Source: Escherichia sp. E4742
Lineage (GTDB): Bacteria > Pseudomonadota > Gammaproteobacteria > Enterobacterales > Enterobacteriaceae
Direction: 5' to 3'
Assembly: GCF_005843885.1 (NCBI RefSeq)
Contig: NZ_CP040443.1
Location: 186,001 to 250,000, forward strand
DNA length: 64,000 nucleotides
Shown in pieces: positions 36,040 to 46,249 of this stretch. The position numbers and the translations under genes were made by a program. Position 1 is the stretch's first letter. Each line of letters opens with the position of its first letter. The notes under the pieces are model-generated. The model saw only the letters and a list, made by a program, of their open reading frames with translations, did not search any database and had not been told where the DNA came from.

Positions 36040-37134
36040 ATGGGCGCTTACCTGATTCGCCGTCTGTTGCTGGTGATCCCAACATTATGGGCGATTATCA
36101 CCATCAACTTTTTCATCGTGCAAATTGCACCTGGCGGCCCCGTCGACCAGGCCATCGCCGCCATTGAGTTTGGTAATGCCGGAGTATTACCCGGCGCAGG
36201 CGGCGAAGGCGTTCGTGCCAGCCATGCGCAAACGGGCGTCGGCAATATCAGCGACAGTAATTACCGTGGCGGACGCGGGTTAGATCCAGAAGTGATCGCT
36301 GAGATCACCCATCGCTACGGTTTCGATAAGCCGATCCACGAACGTTACTTCAAAATGCTTTGGGACTACATTCGCTTTGATTTTGGCGACAGCCTGTTTC
36401 GCAGCGCTTCGGTGCTGACGCTGATTAAAGACAGTCTGCCTGTTTCCATCACCCTCGGATTGTGGAGCACGCTGATTATCTATCTGGTGTCGATTCCGCT
36501 GGGTATTCGCAAAGCCGTTTATAACGGCAGCCGCTTTGACGTCTGGAGTAGCGCATTTATCATCATCGGCTACGCCATTCCAGCCTTTTTGTTCGCCATC
36601 CTGCTGATTGTCTTCTTCGCGGGCGGCAGCTATTTCGACCTGTTCCCTCTACGCGGCCTGGTTTCCGCTAACTTTGATTCGCTGCCGTGGTATCAGAAAA
36701 TCACCGATTATCTGTGGCATATCACGCTACCCGTGCTGGCGACGGTAATTGGCGGCTTTGCGGCACTCACGATGCTGACCAAAAACTCATTCCTTGATGA
36801 AGTGCGTAAGCAATACGTAGTGACCGCGCGTGCGAAAGGGGTAAGTGAGAAAAATATTCTCTGGAAACATGTGTTCCGCAACGCCATGCTGCTGGTGATT
36901 GCCGGTTTTCCGGCAACGTTTATCAGCATGTTTTTCACCGGCTCGCTGCTGATTGAGGTGATGTTTTCGCTCAATGGCCTCGGTTTACTGGGCTACGAAG
37001 CGACCGTCTCGCGCGATTATCCGGTGATGTTTGGCACCCTGTACATTTTCACCCTGATTGGCCTGCTGCTGAATATTGTCAGTGATATCAGCTATACGCT
37101 GGTCGATCCTCGTATTGATTTTGAGGGACGCTAA
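36040..37134 (+). CDS. yejB: Peptide ABC transporter permease YejB
   Basis: A 364-residue inner-membrane permease with about six helices and the binding-protein-dependent permease motif [22 protein letters not shown]. It begins directly after the yejA stop, and its stop overlaps the yejE start. With YejE it forms the channel of the YejABEF peptide importer. Confidence 0.97.
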
Positions 37135-38159
37135 TGTCGCGACTCAGCCCCGTCAATCAGGCCCGTTGGGCGCGTTTTCGTCATAATCGTCGCGGCTACT
37201 GGTCGTTATGGATTTTCCTCATCTTGTTTGGTTTGAGTTTGTGTTCTGAACTGATCGCCAACGATAAGCCATTGCTGGTACGTTATGACGGCAGCTGGTA
37301 TTTCCCGTTGCTGAAAAACTACAGTGAGAGTGATTTTGGCGGCCCGCTGGCAAGCCAGGCTGATTATCAGGACCCGTGGCTGAAACAACGGCTGGAAGAT
37401 AAAGGCTGGGTACTGTGGGCGCCGATTCGCTTTGGTGCTACCAGTATCAACTTTTCCACCGACAAGCCCTTCCCCTCCCCACCTTCCCGGCAAAACTGGC
37501 TGGGAACGGATGCCAACGGCGGCGATGTGCTGGCACGCATTCTGTATGGCACGCGGATCTCGGTTCTGTTTGGTCTGATGTTGACACTCTGCTCCAGCGT
37601 GATGGGCGTGCTGGCGGGGGCGCTACAAGGCTATTACGGCGGTAAAGTCGATCTCTGGGGGCAACGCTTTATTGAAGTATGGTCGGGGATGCCGACGCTG
37701 TTTTTGATTATTTTACTTTCCAGCGTCGTACAGCCTAACTTCTGGTGGCTGCTGGCAATTACTGTCTTGTTTGGCTGGATGAGTCTGGTCGGCGTGGTGC
37801 GGGCGGAGTTTTTACGTACCCGTAATTTCGACTACATCCGCGCGGCGCAGGCGCTTGGTGTCAGCGATCGCAGTATCATCCTGCGTCATATGTTGCCTAA
37901 TGCCATGGTCGCGACCCTCACCTTTTTACCGTTTATTTTATGTAGTTCGATAACCACCCTGACCTCGCTCGATTTCCTCGGCTTCGGTCTGCCGCTCGGT
38001 TCACCATCACTCGGCGAACTGCTGCTACAAGGGAAAAATAACCTTCAGGCTCCGTGGCTTGGGATCACTGCCTTCTTGTCGGTGGCGATATTGTTGTCTT
38101 TGCTGATCTTTATTGGTGAAGCCGTCCGCGACGCATTTGATCCTAATAAGGCGGTGTAA
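37134..38159 (+). CDS. yejE: Peptide ABC transporter permease YejE
   Basis: A 341-residue permease of the DppC/OppC type, with the EAA-like loop RAAQALGVSDRSIILRHMLPNA. A long periplasmic segment follows the first helix (about 40-125). Its start overlaps yejB and yejF begins 1 bp after its stop, so the operon is tightly coupled. Confidence 0.97.
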   Translation: MSRLSPVNQARWARFRHNRRGYWSLWIFLILFGLSLCSELIANDKPLLVRYDGSWYFPLLKNYSESDFGGPLASQADYQDPWLKQRLEDKGWVLWAPIRFGATSINFSTDKPFPSPPSRQNWLGTDANGGDVLARILYGTRISVLFGLMLTLCSSVMGVLAGALQGYYGGKVDLWGQRFIEVWSGMPTLFLIILLSSVVQPNFWWLLAITVLFGWMSLVGVVRAEFLRTRNFDYIRAAQALGVSDRSIILRHMLPNAMVATLTFLPFILCSSITTLTSLDFLGFGLPLGSPSLGELLLQGKNNLQAPWLGITAFLSVAILLSLLIFIGEAVRDAFDPNKAV

Positions 38160-38160
38160 C

Positions 38161-39750
38161 ATGACGCAAACTCTGTTAGCGATTGAAAATTTGTCGGTGG
38201 GTTTCCGCCATCAGCAAACTGTTCGTACCGTAGTGAATGATGTTTCACTACACATTGAGGCTGGCGAAACGCTGGCGCTGGTGGGTGAGTCAGGTTCTGG
38301 CAAAAGCGTTACCGCGCTGTCAATTTTACGTCTGCTCCCTTCCCCGCCGGTTGAATATCTCTCTGGCGATATCCGTTTTCATGGAGAATCGCTGCTTCAT
38401 GCCAACGAGCAAACATTGCGTGGCGTGCGGGGAAATAAGATTGCTATGATTTTCCAGGAGCCGATGGTGTCATTAAATCCATTGCATACCCTGGAAAAAC
38501 AGCTTTATGAAGTGCTTTCACTCCACCGCGGAATGCGTCGGGAAGCGGCGCGTGGCGAAATTCTTAACTGCCTTGATCGCGTCGGTATCCGTCAGGCGGC
38601 AAAACGGCTGACAGATTACCCGCATCAGCTCTCCGGCGGCGAACGCCAGCGGGTGATGATTGCGATGGCGCTGTTAACGCGACCAGAATTATTAATTGCC
38701 GATGAACCAACCACCGCTCTGGACGTCTCTGTCCAGGCGCAGATTTTGCAGCTTTTGCGCGAACTGCAAGGCGAGCTGAATATGGGCATGCTGTTTATTA
38801 CTCATAACCTCAGCATTGTCAGAAAACTGGCCCACCGTGTGGCGGTAATGCAAAACGGTCGCTGTGTGGAGCAAAATAACGCCGTTACGCTCTTTGCCTC
38901 CCCTGAACATCCTTATACGCAAAAGCTACTCAACAGCGAACCGTCAGGCGACCCGGTGCCGTTGCCAGAACCGGCCTCAACGTTGCTTGATGTTGAACAG
39001 CTTCAGGTCGCCTTCCCCATTCGCAAAGGGATCCTGAAGCGCGTCGTCGATCATAACGTGGTGGTGAAAAGCGTCAGTTTTACGCTACGGGCGGGTGAAA
39101 CGCTGGGTTTAGTAGGCGAGTCCGGTTCCGGCAAAAGCACAACGGGGCTGGCGATACTGCGGTTGATTAACTCTCAGGGCAGCATCGTCTTTGACGGTCA
39201 GCCATTGCAAAATTTAAATCGCCGCCAGCTGTTACCTATTCGCCATCGCATTCAGGTGGTATTTCAGGATCCAAACTCCTCGCTCAACCCACGACTCAAC
39301 GTGTTGCAGATTATTGAGGAAGGCTTACGGGTTCACCAGCCGACGCTCTCTGCCGTGCAACGCGAAGAACAAGTGATAGCCGTGATGCATGAAGTGGGGT
39401 TAGATCCTGAAACGCGCCACCGTTATCCGGCGGAGTTCTCGGGTGGTCAGCGGCAACGTATTGCGATTGCCAGGGCATTGATTCTTAAGCCTTCGCTGAT
39501 CATACTTGATGAACCTACATCATCGCTCGACAAAACGGTACAGGCGCAAATATTGACGCTATTGAAATCATTGCAACAAAAGCATCAACTGGCCTATTTG
39601 TTTATCAGCCATGATTTGCACGTTGTCCGCGCGTTGTGTCATCAGGTTATCGTGCTGCGACAGGGAGAAGTGGTGGAACAAGGGCCGTGCGCGCGCGTGT
39701 TTGCCGCACCGCAGCAGGAGTATACGCGTCAGCTACTGGCGTTGAGCTGA
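38161..39750 (+). CDS. yejF: Peptide ABC transporter dual ATPase YejF
   Basis: A 529-residue double ABC ATPase. The first half has Walker A GESGSGKSVT, signature LSGGERQRV and Walker B LLIADEPTTALDV. The second half repeats them as GESGSGKSTT, FSGGQRQRI and LIILDEPTSSLDK. Both sites look active. It powers YejBE. I start at ATG 38161 (MTQTLLAIENLS), after the yejE stop. It is convergent with yejG, 3 bp apart. Confidence 0.97.
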   Translation: MTQTLLAIENLSVGFRHQQTVRTVVNDVSLHIEAGETLALVGESGSGKSVTALSILRLLPSPPVEYLSGDIRFHGESLLHANEQTLRGVRGNKIAMIFQEPMVSLNPLHTLEKQLYEVLSLHRGMRREAARGEILNCLDRVGIRQAAKRLTDYPHQLSGGERQRVMIAMALLTRPELLIADEPTTALDVSVQAQILQLLRELQGELNMGMLFITHNLSIVRKLAHRVAVMQNGRCVEQNNAVTLFASPEHPYTQKLLNSEPSGDPVPLPEPASTLLDVEQLQVAFPIRKGILKRVVDHNVVVKSVSFTLRAGETLGLVGESGSGKSTTGLAILRLINSQGSIVFDGQPLQNLNRRQLLPIRHRIQVVFQDPNSSLNPRLNVLQIIEEGLRVHQPTLSAVQREEQVIAVMHEVGLDPETRHRYPAEFSGGQRQRIAIARALILKPSLIILDEPTSSLDKTVQAQILTLLKSLQQKHQLAYLFISHDLHVVRALCHQVIVLRQGEVVEQGPCARVFAAPQQEYTRQLLALS

Positions 39751-39753
39751 CGC

Positions 39754-40098
39754 TTAAAATGGATTGTAGTTTGAGAAAGGTTCGGCAATGGCCACACCAA
39801 AATTTTTCAGTCGGCACGTCGCCGCAAACTCGTCCTGACGATTCACAAACAGACATGGCTCACCTTCGCACTCGAGAACAGAGCACGGAACTTCAATATC
39901 GCTTAATGCCTGACTTAGTTTGTACATCACCGACCATGCGTTATCGCCATCCGGGCTAAGTAATTTAAGCGCCACCAGGCTATTGTCGCCGCACTGTCCA
40001 TTTTGCGGAATCGGTTCAACTTTCGAACCTGCGAAACCAGCAGACCAACGATAGTTCTGCGGCAGTCGATGGACGATTGAGAGTTGTAATGAAGTCAC
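39754..40098 (-). CDS. yejG: YejG, conserved protein of unknown function
   Basis: A 114-residue protein that starts at a GTG (MTSLQLSIVHRLPQNYRW). It has no signal peptide, membrane segment or known catalytic motif. It is conserved in enterobacteria under the name YejG and is full length. It faces yejF convergently with almost no spacer. No function can be given from sequence. Confidence 0.9.
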   Translation of the reverse strand: MTSLQLSIVHRLPQNYRWSAGFAGSKVEPIPQNGQCGDNSLVALKLLSPDGDNAWSVMYKLSQALSDIEVPCSVLECEGEPCLFVNRQDEFAATCRLKNFGVAIAEPFSNYNPF

Positions 40099-40430
40099 TT
40101 ATTTTCCCCGGAAGCACACTTACTTCACAATTTATTTACATTAATTTTAACACATCATCAACAATCTGTCCTTCAACAGATCGTAAAGATTGATGCCTCG
40201 CCTGCGTGGCCGCTATTGTTCTGATTTAAATGATATCTGCGGGCGTGGTCACGTTTGCGGGGCTATATGTACCCGTTTCTGCGATCTAACTCAACCTTTT
40301 TAACTACAATGATGTGACTTTTTACATAAATTGAGTTTACATAAAATAAACATATATCGGGGGAATGATAGATTTGCGGTTGACATGCATCAACAAAGGA
40401 AGCCTTTTAGCTTCCCCGTTGTGCAATAGA
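40099..40430. other. yejG-bcr intergenic region
   Basis: A 332-bp AT-rich gap between the yejG start and the bcr stop. A short hairpin (GGAAGC / GCTTCC, 40398-40415) probably ends the bcr transcript. The rest probably holds the yejG promoter. I see no gene. Confidence 0.6.
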
Positions 40431-41621
40431 TCACCGTTTTTTCGGTCGACTGGCGTAAAGACAGAAGAGAATGGAACTGGTCGCACAGAAAGCAATGGAC
40501 CAGATCATTGGCCATGCAGAGTTAAACGTCGCCAGCGAAAGCAGTGCGCCAACAATCGCGCCAATACCAAAACGGAAGGTTCCTGCCAGCGACGACGCAG
40601 TTCCCGCCATATGGGGGAACTCATCCAGAATGACCGCCATCGCGTTAGAAGACACCATCGATACGCAGCCCACAAACGCCGCAACGCCAACCACCAGCGA
40701 CCAGAATCCCAGCCCCAGTAGCGCGCTGATAACCATCCACGCCGCCATAATAAATTGTATCCACAACCCCGAGCGGAACATATTTAACGCGCCAATACGG
40801 CGAACGAAGCGGCTGTTAAAGATGGTCATCACGAACAGGAAAACAATGTTTAGCGCAAAGTAATAACCAAAGTTTTCCGGCGCAACGTGGTTGATTTCAA
40901 TGTAGACAAACGGTCCGGCGCTTAAGAACGAGAACATCCCGGCAAAGCTGAAACCACTGGCCAGCATATAACTCAGGACACGCTTATGGCGGAACAGCGC
41001 AGCAAAGTTACCGATAGTGGTACGAATGTGGAACGGTTGGCGACGCTCCGGCGGTAACGTTTCTTTGATCAGGAAGAAGATCATTGCCGAAGCCAGAATT
41101 GCCGCCACAGCGAGGATCCAGAAGATGTAATGCCAGCTCAACCACACCAGCACCCAACCGCCAACAATCGGTGCCATCAACGGTGCAATGGTGGTCACCA
41201 GCATGACAAACGACATCATCCGCGAGAACTCTTCTTTCGGGTAGATATCACGCATCAAAGCGTTGATAACCACGCTGGCCGCAGCCGCAGCCAGACCGTG
41301 GAAGAAACGCATCACAATCAGCTGATCGATGGTTTGCGCCAGCGCGCACGCCACCGCCGCCGCGGCAAACACCAGCGTACCACCGAGGACAACCGGCTTG
41401 CGCCCGAAGCTATCCGCCATCGGCCCGTAGATTAACTGCCCCAACGCAAAACCCAGAATATAAGTACTCAGGGTCATCTGCGTGCTGCCCGCTGGCACAC
41501 CAAACTGCGCTGAAATCACTGGCAGCGCGGGCAGATACATATCAATCGACAGCGGCATTAACATGGCCAAAAGGCCAAGGATAAAGACAATAGCAAACGA
41601 CGAATGCTGTCGAGTGGTCAC
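40431..41621 (-). CDS. bcr: Multidrug efflux transporter Bcr
   Basis: A 396-residue MFS drug:H+ antiporter (12-helix DHA1 type) linked to bicyclomycin and sulfonamide resistance and to cysteine export. Motif A is GPMADSFGRKPVVLGG (loop 2-3) and the antiporter motif C region reads APLMAPIVGGWVL. The start codon is GTG. It follows rsuA after 27 bp on the same strand. Confidence 0.96.
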   Translation of the reverse strand: MTTRQHSSFAIVFILGLLAMLMPLSIDMYLPALPVISAQFGVPAGSTQMTLSTYILGFALGQLIYGPMADSFGRKPVVLGGTLVFAAAAVACALAQTIDQLIVMRFFHGLAAAAASVVINALMRDIYPKEEFSRMMSFVMLVTTIAPLMAPIVGGWVLVWLSWHYIFWILAVAAILASAMIFFLIKETLPPERRQPFHIRTTIGNFAALFRHKRVLSYMLASGFSFAGMFSFLSAGPFVYIEINHVAPENFGYYFALNIVFLFVMTIFNSRFVRRIGALNMFRSGLWIQFIMAAWMVISALLGLGFWSLVVGVAAFVGCVSMVSSNAMAVILDEFPHMAGTASSLAGTFRFGIGAIVGALLSLATFNSAWPMIWSIAFCATSSILFCLYASRPKKR

Positions 41622-41648
41622 AACGGGCTCCTGAATAAAATGAAAGTG

Positions 41649-42344
41649 TTAACCGACGCTGGCAATTTCTTCTGCAGTTAATGGACGATATTCACCTGGG
41701 GCTAAATCTGCATCCAGAGTAATACCGCCAATACGTTCACGATGCAGCTCAACCACGTGGTTACCCACGGCGGCGAACATGCGTTTCACCTGATGATAAC
41801 GCCCTTCACTGATGGTCAGCCGGACCTGCGTAGGGGTAATCACTTCCAGCACCGCTGGCTTAGTGAGATCTTTTTCGTTATGCAGCTGTACGCCTTTGGC
41901 AAATTGCTCCGCCGTATCGTCAGCTACGGGTGATTCAAGCGTCACCAGATAGGTCTTCTCGCAATGATGACGCGGAGAAGTAATGCGATGCGACCACTGA
42001 CCGTCGTCAGTCATCAGCACCAGACCGGTGGTATCAATATCCAACCGCCCCGCCGCGTGCAGTTTCCACGCCACAGGTTCATCCAGAAAATAGAGCACCG
42101 TTGGGTGATCCGGGTCATCAGTTGAGCAAACATAGCCCTGGGGCTTGTTGAGCATGAAATAACGCGGGCCGTGTTGCTGCGCCAGCGGATTGCCATCATA
42201 AGCAACATCGTGTTCAGGGAGCAGTTTGAACGCTGCATTGCGGACGATTTCGCCATCAACGGTGACACGATTGCCGCGGATTTCACGCCCGGCAATAGCA
42301 CGGCTAACACCGAGTTGCTGTGCGATAAATTTATCAAGTCGCAT
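41649..42344 (-). CDS. rsuA: 16S rRNA pseudouridine-516 synthase RsuA
   Basis: A 231-residue enzyme that isomerises U516 in 16S rRNA. An N-terminal S4 RNA-binding domain (MRLDKFIAQQLGVSRAIAGR) is followed by the catalytic domain with the active Asp in GRLDIDTTGLVLMTDDG. KVKRMFAAVG-like closure is seen as QVKRMFAAVGNHVVEL. It is upstream of bcr and divergent from radD. Confidence 0.97.
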   Translation of the reverse strand: MRLDKFIAQQLGVSRAIAGREIRGNRVTVDGEIVRNAAFKLLPEHDVAYDGNPLAQQHGPRYFMLNKPQGYVCSTDDPDHPTVLYFLDEPVAWKLHAAGRLDIDTTGLVLMTDDGQWSHRITSPRHHCEKTYLVTLESPVADDTAEQFAKGVQLHNEKDLTKPAVLEVITPTQVRLTISEGRYHQVKRMFAAVGNHVVELHRERIGGITLDADLAPGEYRPLTAEEIASVG

Positions 42345-42492
42345 GTGTGTGATTTTGCCTGTAAAAACGGAGGTCGGGCATAGACCCGAAAATCAGAACT
42401 GTTGTCTGCCCAGTATAGCGGTCTAATAACTTCCCTCAAGGGAAAAAGATCCGTGGCATACTATTAGCAGATTAATCTACCTACGCTAAACC

Positions 42493-44253
42493 ATGATTTT
42501 TACACTTCGTCCATACCAGCAAGAAGCCGTGGATGCCACGCTCAACCATTTTCGTCGTCATAAAACCCCTGCCGTTATCGTGCTGCCTACCGGAGCAGGT
42601 AAAAGCCTGGTGATTGCCGAACTGGCACGGCTGGCGCGTGGTCGTGTTCTGGTGCTGGCACACGTCAAAGAACTGGTGGCGCAGAACCATGCTAAATACC
42701 AGGCGTTGGGGCTGGAAGCCGATATTTTTGCCGCCGGGCTAAAACGCAAGGAGAGCCACGGTAAAGTGGTATTTGGCAGCGTGCAATCGGTCGCCCGTAA
42801 TCTTGATGCCTTTCAGGGTGAATTTTCGCTGTTGATTGTCGATGAATGCCACCGTATTGGTGACGACGAAGAGAGCCAGTATCAGCAAATCCTTACTCAC
42901 CTGACAAAAGTGAATCCCCACTTACGCCTGCTTGGGCTGACTGCCACGCCCTTTCGGCTGGGTAAAGGCTGGATTTACCAGTTTCATTATCACGGTATGG
43001 TACGCGGCGACGAGAAAGCCCTTTTCCGTGACTGCATTTATGAGTTGCCGCTGCGCTATATGATTAAACACGGCTATCTGACACCACCGGAACGGCTGGA
43101 TATGCCGGTTGTGCAGTACGATTTCAGTCGCTTGCAGGCGCAGAGCAATGGGCTGTTCAGCGAAGCTGATCTCAACCGGGAACTGAAAAAACAGCAACGT
43201 ATTACTCCACACATCATCAGCCAGATTATGGAGTTCGCCGAAAAGCGTAAAGGGGTGATGATTTTCGCCGCGACGGTTGAACACGCAAAAGAGATTGTCG
43301 GTTTGCTACCCGCAGAAGATGCTGCACTGATTACTGGCGACACGCCCGGCGCTGAGCGCGATGTATTAATTGAAGATTTTAAAGCCCAGCGTTTTCGCTA
43401 TCTGGTCAACGTTGCGGTGCTGACCACCGGATTTGACGCCCCGCACGTCGATCTTATCGCCATTCTGCGCCCTACCGAATCAGTGAGTCTTTACCAACAA
43501 ATTGTCGGGCGCGGTCTGCGTCTGGCGCCGGGTAAAACAGATTGCTTAATTCTCGATTATGCGGGCAATCCTCATGACCTCTACGCACCGGAAGTTGGTA
43601 CACCGAAAGGCAAAAGTGACAACGTCCCGGTGCAGGTTTTCTGCCCTGCTTGTGGCTTTGCCAACACCTTTTGGGGGAAAACGACCGCCGACGGGACATT
43701 GATTGAACACTTTGGTCGTCGCTGTCAGGGATGGTTTGAAGATGACGACGGTCATCGCGAACAGTGTGACTTCCGTTTCCGTTTTAAAAATTGCCCACAA
43801 TGTAACGCGGAAAACGATATTGCAGCCCGCCGCTGCCGCGAATGTGACACGGTACTGGTTGATCCAGACGACATGTTAAAAGCGGCGCTACGACTGAAAG
43901 ACGCCCTGGTATTACGCTGTAGCGGCATGTCTTTGCAGCATGGTCACGACGAAAAAGGCGAATGGCTGAAAATCACCTATTACGATGAAGACGGCGCGGA
44001 TGTGAGTGAGCGTTTCCGTCTGCAAACGCCCGCCCAGCGTACTGCCTTCGAACAGCTTTTTATCCGCCCGCATACGCGTACACCGGGCATCCCTTTGCGC
44101 TGGATAACCGCTGCCGATATCCTCGCCCAACAAGCGTTGCTGCGCCATCCGGATTTCGTCGTCGCACGAATGAAAGGCCAGTACTGGCAGGTGCGTGAAA
44201 AAATATTCGATTACGAAGGTCGTTTTCGGCGGGCGCATGAATTACGCGGTTAA
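42493..44253 (+). CDS. radD: DNA repair helicase-like ATPase RadD (YejH)
   Basis: A 586-residue superfamily 2 ATPase involved in double-strand break and crosslink repair. Motif I is PTGAGKS, motif II is DECH, motif III GLTATPFR, and motif VI QIVGRGLRLAPGK. A zinc-ribbon region lies past residue 375 (CPACGF, then CPQCN and RRCREC). Length equals the E. coli protein. Confidence 0.96.
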   Translation: MIFTLRPYQQEAVDATLNHFRRHKTPAVIVLPTGAGKSLVIAELARLARGRVLVLAHVKELVAQNHAKYQALGLEADIFAAGLKRKESHGKVVFGSVQSVARNLDAFQGEFSLLIVDECHRIGDDEESQYQQILTHLTKVNPHLRLLGLTATPFRLGKGWIYQFHYHGMVRGDEKALFRDCIYELPLRYMIKHGYLTPPERLDMPVVQYDFSRLQAQSNGLFSEADLNRELKKQQRITPHIISQIMEFAEKRKGVMIFAATVEHAKEIVGLLPAEDAALITGDTPGAERDVLIEDFKAQRFRYLVNVAVLTTGFDAPHVDLIAILRPTESVSLYQQIVGRGLRLAPGKTDCLILDYAGNPHDLYAPEVGTPKGKSDNVPVQVFCPACGFANTFWGKTTADGTLIEHFGRRCQGWFEDDDGHREQCDFRFRFKNCPQCNAENDIAARRCRECDTVLVDPDDMLKAALRLKDALVLRCSGMSLQHGHDEKGEWLKITYYDEDGADVSERFRLQTPAQRTAFEQLFIRPHTRTPGIPLRWITAADILAQQALLRHPDFVVARMKGQYWQVREKIFDYEGRFRRAHELRG

Positions 44254-44269
44254 TGGTAGTTTTGATTGA

Positions 44270-44662
<393 letters not shown>

Positions 44663-44680
44663 TCGCTGAATAAGTTGTAA

Positions 44681-44706
44681 AAAAACCCCGCTTCGGCGGG
44701 GTTTTT
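44681..44706. terminator. rplY terminator (bidirectional with yejK)
   Basis: AAAAACCCCGC-TTCG-GCGGGGTTTTT is a perfect stem with a UUCG tetraloop, A run on one side and T run on the other. Confidence 0.95.
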
Positions 44707-44721
44707 TGTATCTGCAGATTA

Positions 44722-44798
44722 TGCCTGATGCGACGCAGTGCGTCTTATCAGTATCGTTATTTTCAGGCCAGATAAGGCATTCACGCCGCATCTGGCAT
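44722..44798. repeat. REP pair between rplY and yejK
   Basis: Two REP-type palindromic units (GCCTGATGCGACG ... CGTCTTATCAG and GGCCAGATAAGGC ... GCCGCATCTGGC) lie in opposite orientation between the convergent genes. Confidence 0.85.
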
Positions 44799-44813
44799 TC
44801 ATTATGTAACCGA

Positions 44814-45821
44814 TTAATTACCGCCAGACGTCCGGCGCTGCAATTGATCGCGCAGGTTCGGCGGCGTGCCTTTAATGGTCAGCGTATCGGTCGCCGGGTC
44901 CCAGAAAATCCGTTCGCCTAACAGCATCGCATCAAAGTTGATGGTCAAGCCACCGCCGCTACCGGCAAACTTCGTCAATTGACGCAGTGTGCTACGGTCT
45001 GCCGGGAAGCTCTCTTCCAGTTCATACCCTTTTTCAGCAGCAAACTCCGTGAAGCTCACTTCGCTGACGCCCGCCAACTCTTTTGACAGCGACTCCAGTT
45101 CAATCTCCTCGCCCGCCTGCAATTGCTCATTACAATAGCTATAAACTTGCTGGCGAACGTTCTGCCGTTCTGCTTTATCCAGTTGCGCTTCTGCGGTGAA
45201 GTCGTCGACCGCTTGCAACAGACCTCGGTTTTGCGCTTTGGCGTTCAACCCTTCGCTGGCACCGAGGAAATCCATAAAGAAATCGGCGACTTTGCGTCCG
45301 ACTCGCCCTTTCAGGAAAGTCAGGTAGCGCGTCGATTCCGGATTGGTTTCCCACTCAGTTAAATCAATACGCGCCACAATATCCGCATGATTGATATCAA
45401 GATAATGGGTCGGGTTGATGTCGAGATTTTCGTTGACGCGCATACTGCTTAGATTGCTCAGCACGCAAATCAGCAAATACTCAACTGCCAGATAACGATA
45501 GTGGCAAAACAGAACGAAACCGCCATCAGCAAACGGATATTTTGCCAGTTCGTCACGCAGGCGACCGGTTGCCGCGCGGCTAAATGCCAGAAAGTCCTCT
45601 TCGCCCTGACGTTGCAAGCGCAGCGTCTGCGCCAGTTCACTCTCTTCGCTGAACAAACCGTAGGCTTTGTTCTTGGCGCTATAGACCCGATGCAGCTCTG
45701 CCACCATCTCAACGACGGTTTCCGTCGGTTCCAGCAATGAATCGCGCAACACCAGCTCAAGGTTCTGCTCATCACGCTTGATAAGCTGGTGCAGAGCAAT
45801 CTGGTTGATATCCAGACTCAT
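44814..45821 (-). CDS. yejK: Nucleoid-associated protein YejK (NdpA)
   Basis: A 335-residue nucleoid-associated protein of the NdpA family, reported to bind DNA and topoisomerases. The family start MSLDINQIALHQLIKRDEQ and the stretch VADFFMDFLGASEG are intact. It is divergent from yejL across 181 bp. Confidence 0.95.
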   Translation of the reverse strand: MSLDINQIALHQLIKRDEQNLELVLRDSLLEPTETVVEMVAELHRVYSAKNKAYGLFSEESELAQTLRLQRQGEEDFLAFSRAATGRLRDELAKYPFADGGFVLFCHYRYLAVEYLLICVLSNLSSMRVNENLDINPTHYLDINHADIVARIDLTEWETNPESTRYLTFLKGRVGRKVADFFMDFLGASEGLNAKAQNRGLLQAVDDFTAEAQLDKAERQNVRQQVYSYCNEQLQAGEEIELESLSKELAGVSEVSFTEFAAEKGYELEESFPADRSTLRQLTKFAGSGGGLTINFDAMLLGERIFWDPATDTLTIKGTPPNLRDQLQRRTSGGN

Positions 45822-46002
45822 GATAAACTCTCCTTTAAGACCGGGCGGTATTCAACCACCGCCGGTTAAGCGACGCAATAAAAGTTGGCGGCCATTTTAC
45901 AGAAGGCTGCGTAAGGAGAATGATTGAAAGCATAAAAAAGCAGAAAAAAAACCGTTGCTACGGTAATATGTTGCCCTTTCATCAACTAACTGATTTCGAT
46001 TT

Positions 46003-46230
46003 ATGCCACAAATTTCCCGCTACAGTGATGAACAGGTTGAACAATTGCTCGCAGAGCTGCTCAACGTACTGGAAAAACATAAGGCTCCGACCGACCTTTC
46101 CCTGATGGTGTTAGGCAATATGGTCACCAACCTTATCAACACCAGCATTGCCCCGGCTCAACGCCAGGCGATTGCCAACTCTTTTGCCCGCGCTTTGCAG
46201 TCCTCGATCAACGAAGACAAAGCGCACTAA
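46003..46230 (+). CDS. yejL: YejL, conserved small protein (UPF0352)
   Basis: A 75-residue, mostly helical protein of the UPF0352 family, beginning [21 protein letters not shown] use ATG 46003; an open frame extends upstream but lacks homology. It lies 19 bp before yejM and is probably co-transcribed. Function is unknown. Confidence 0.92.
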
Positions 46231-46249
46231 GGGAAACAGATAACAGGTT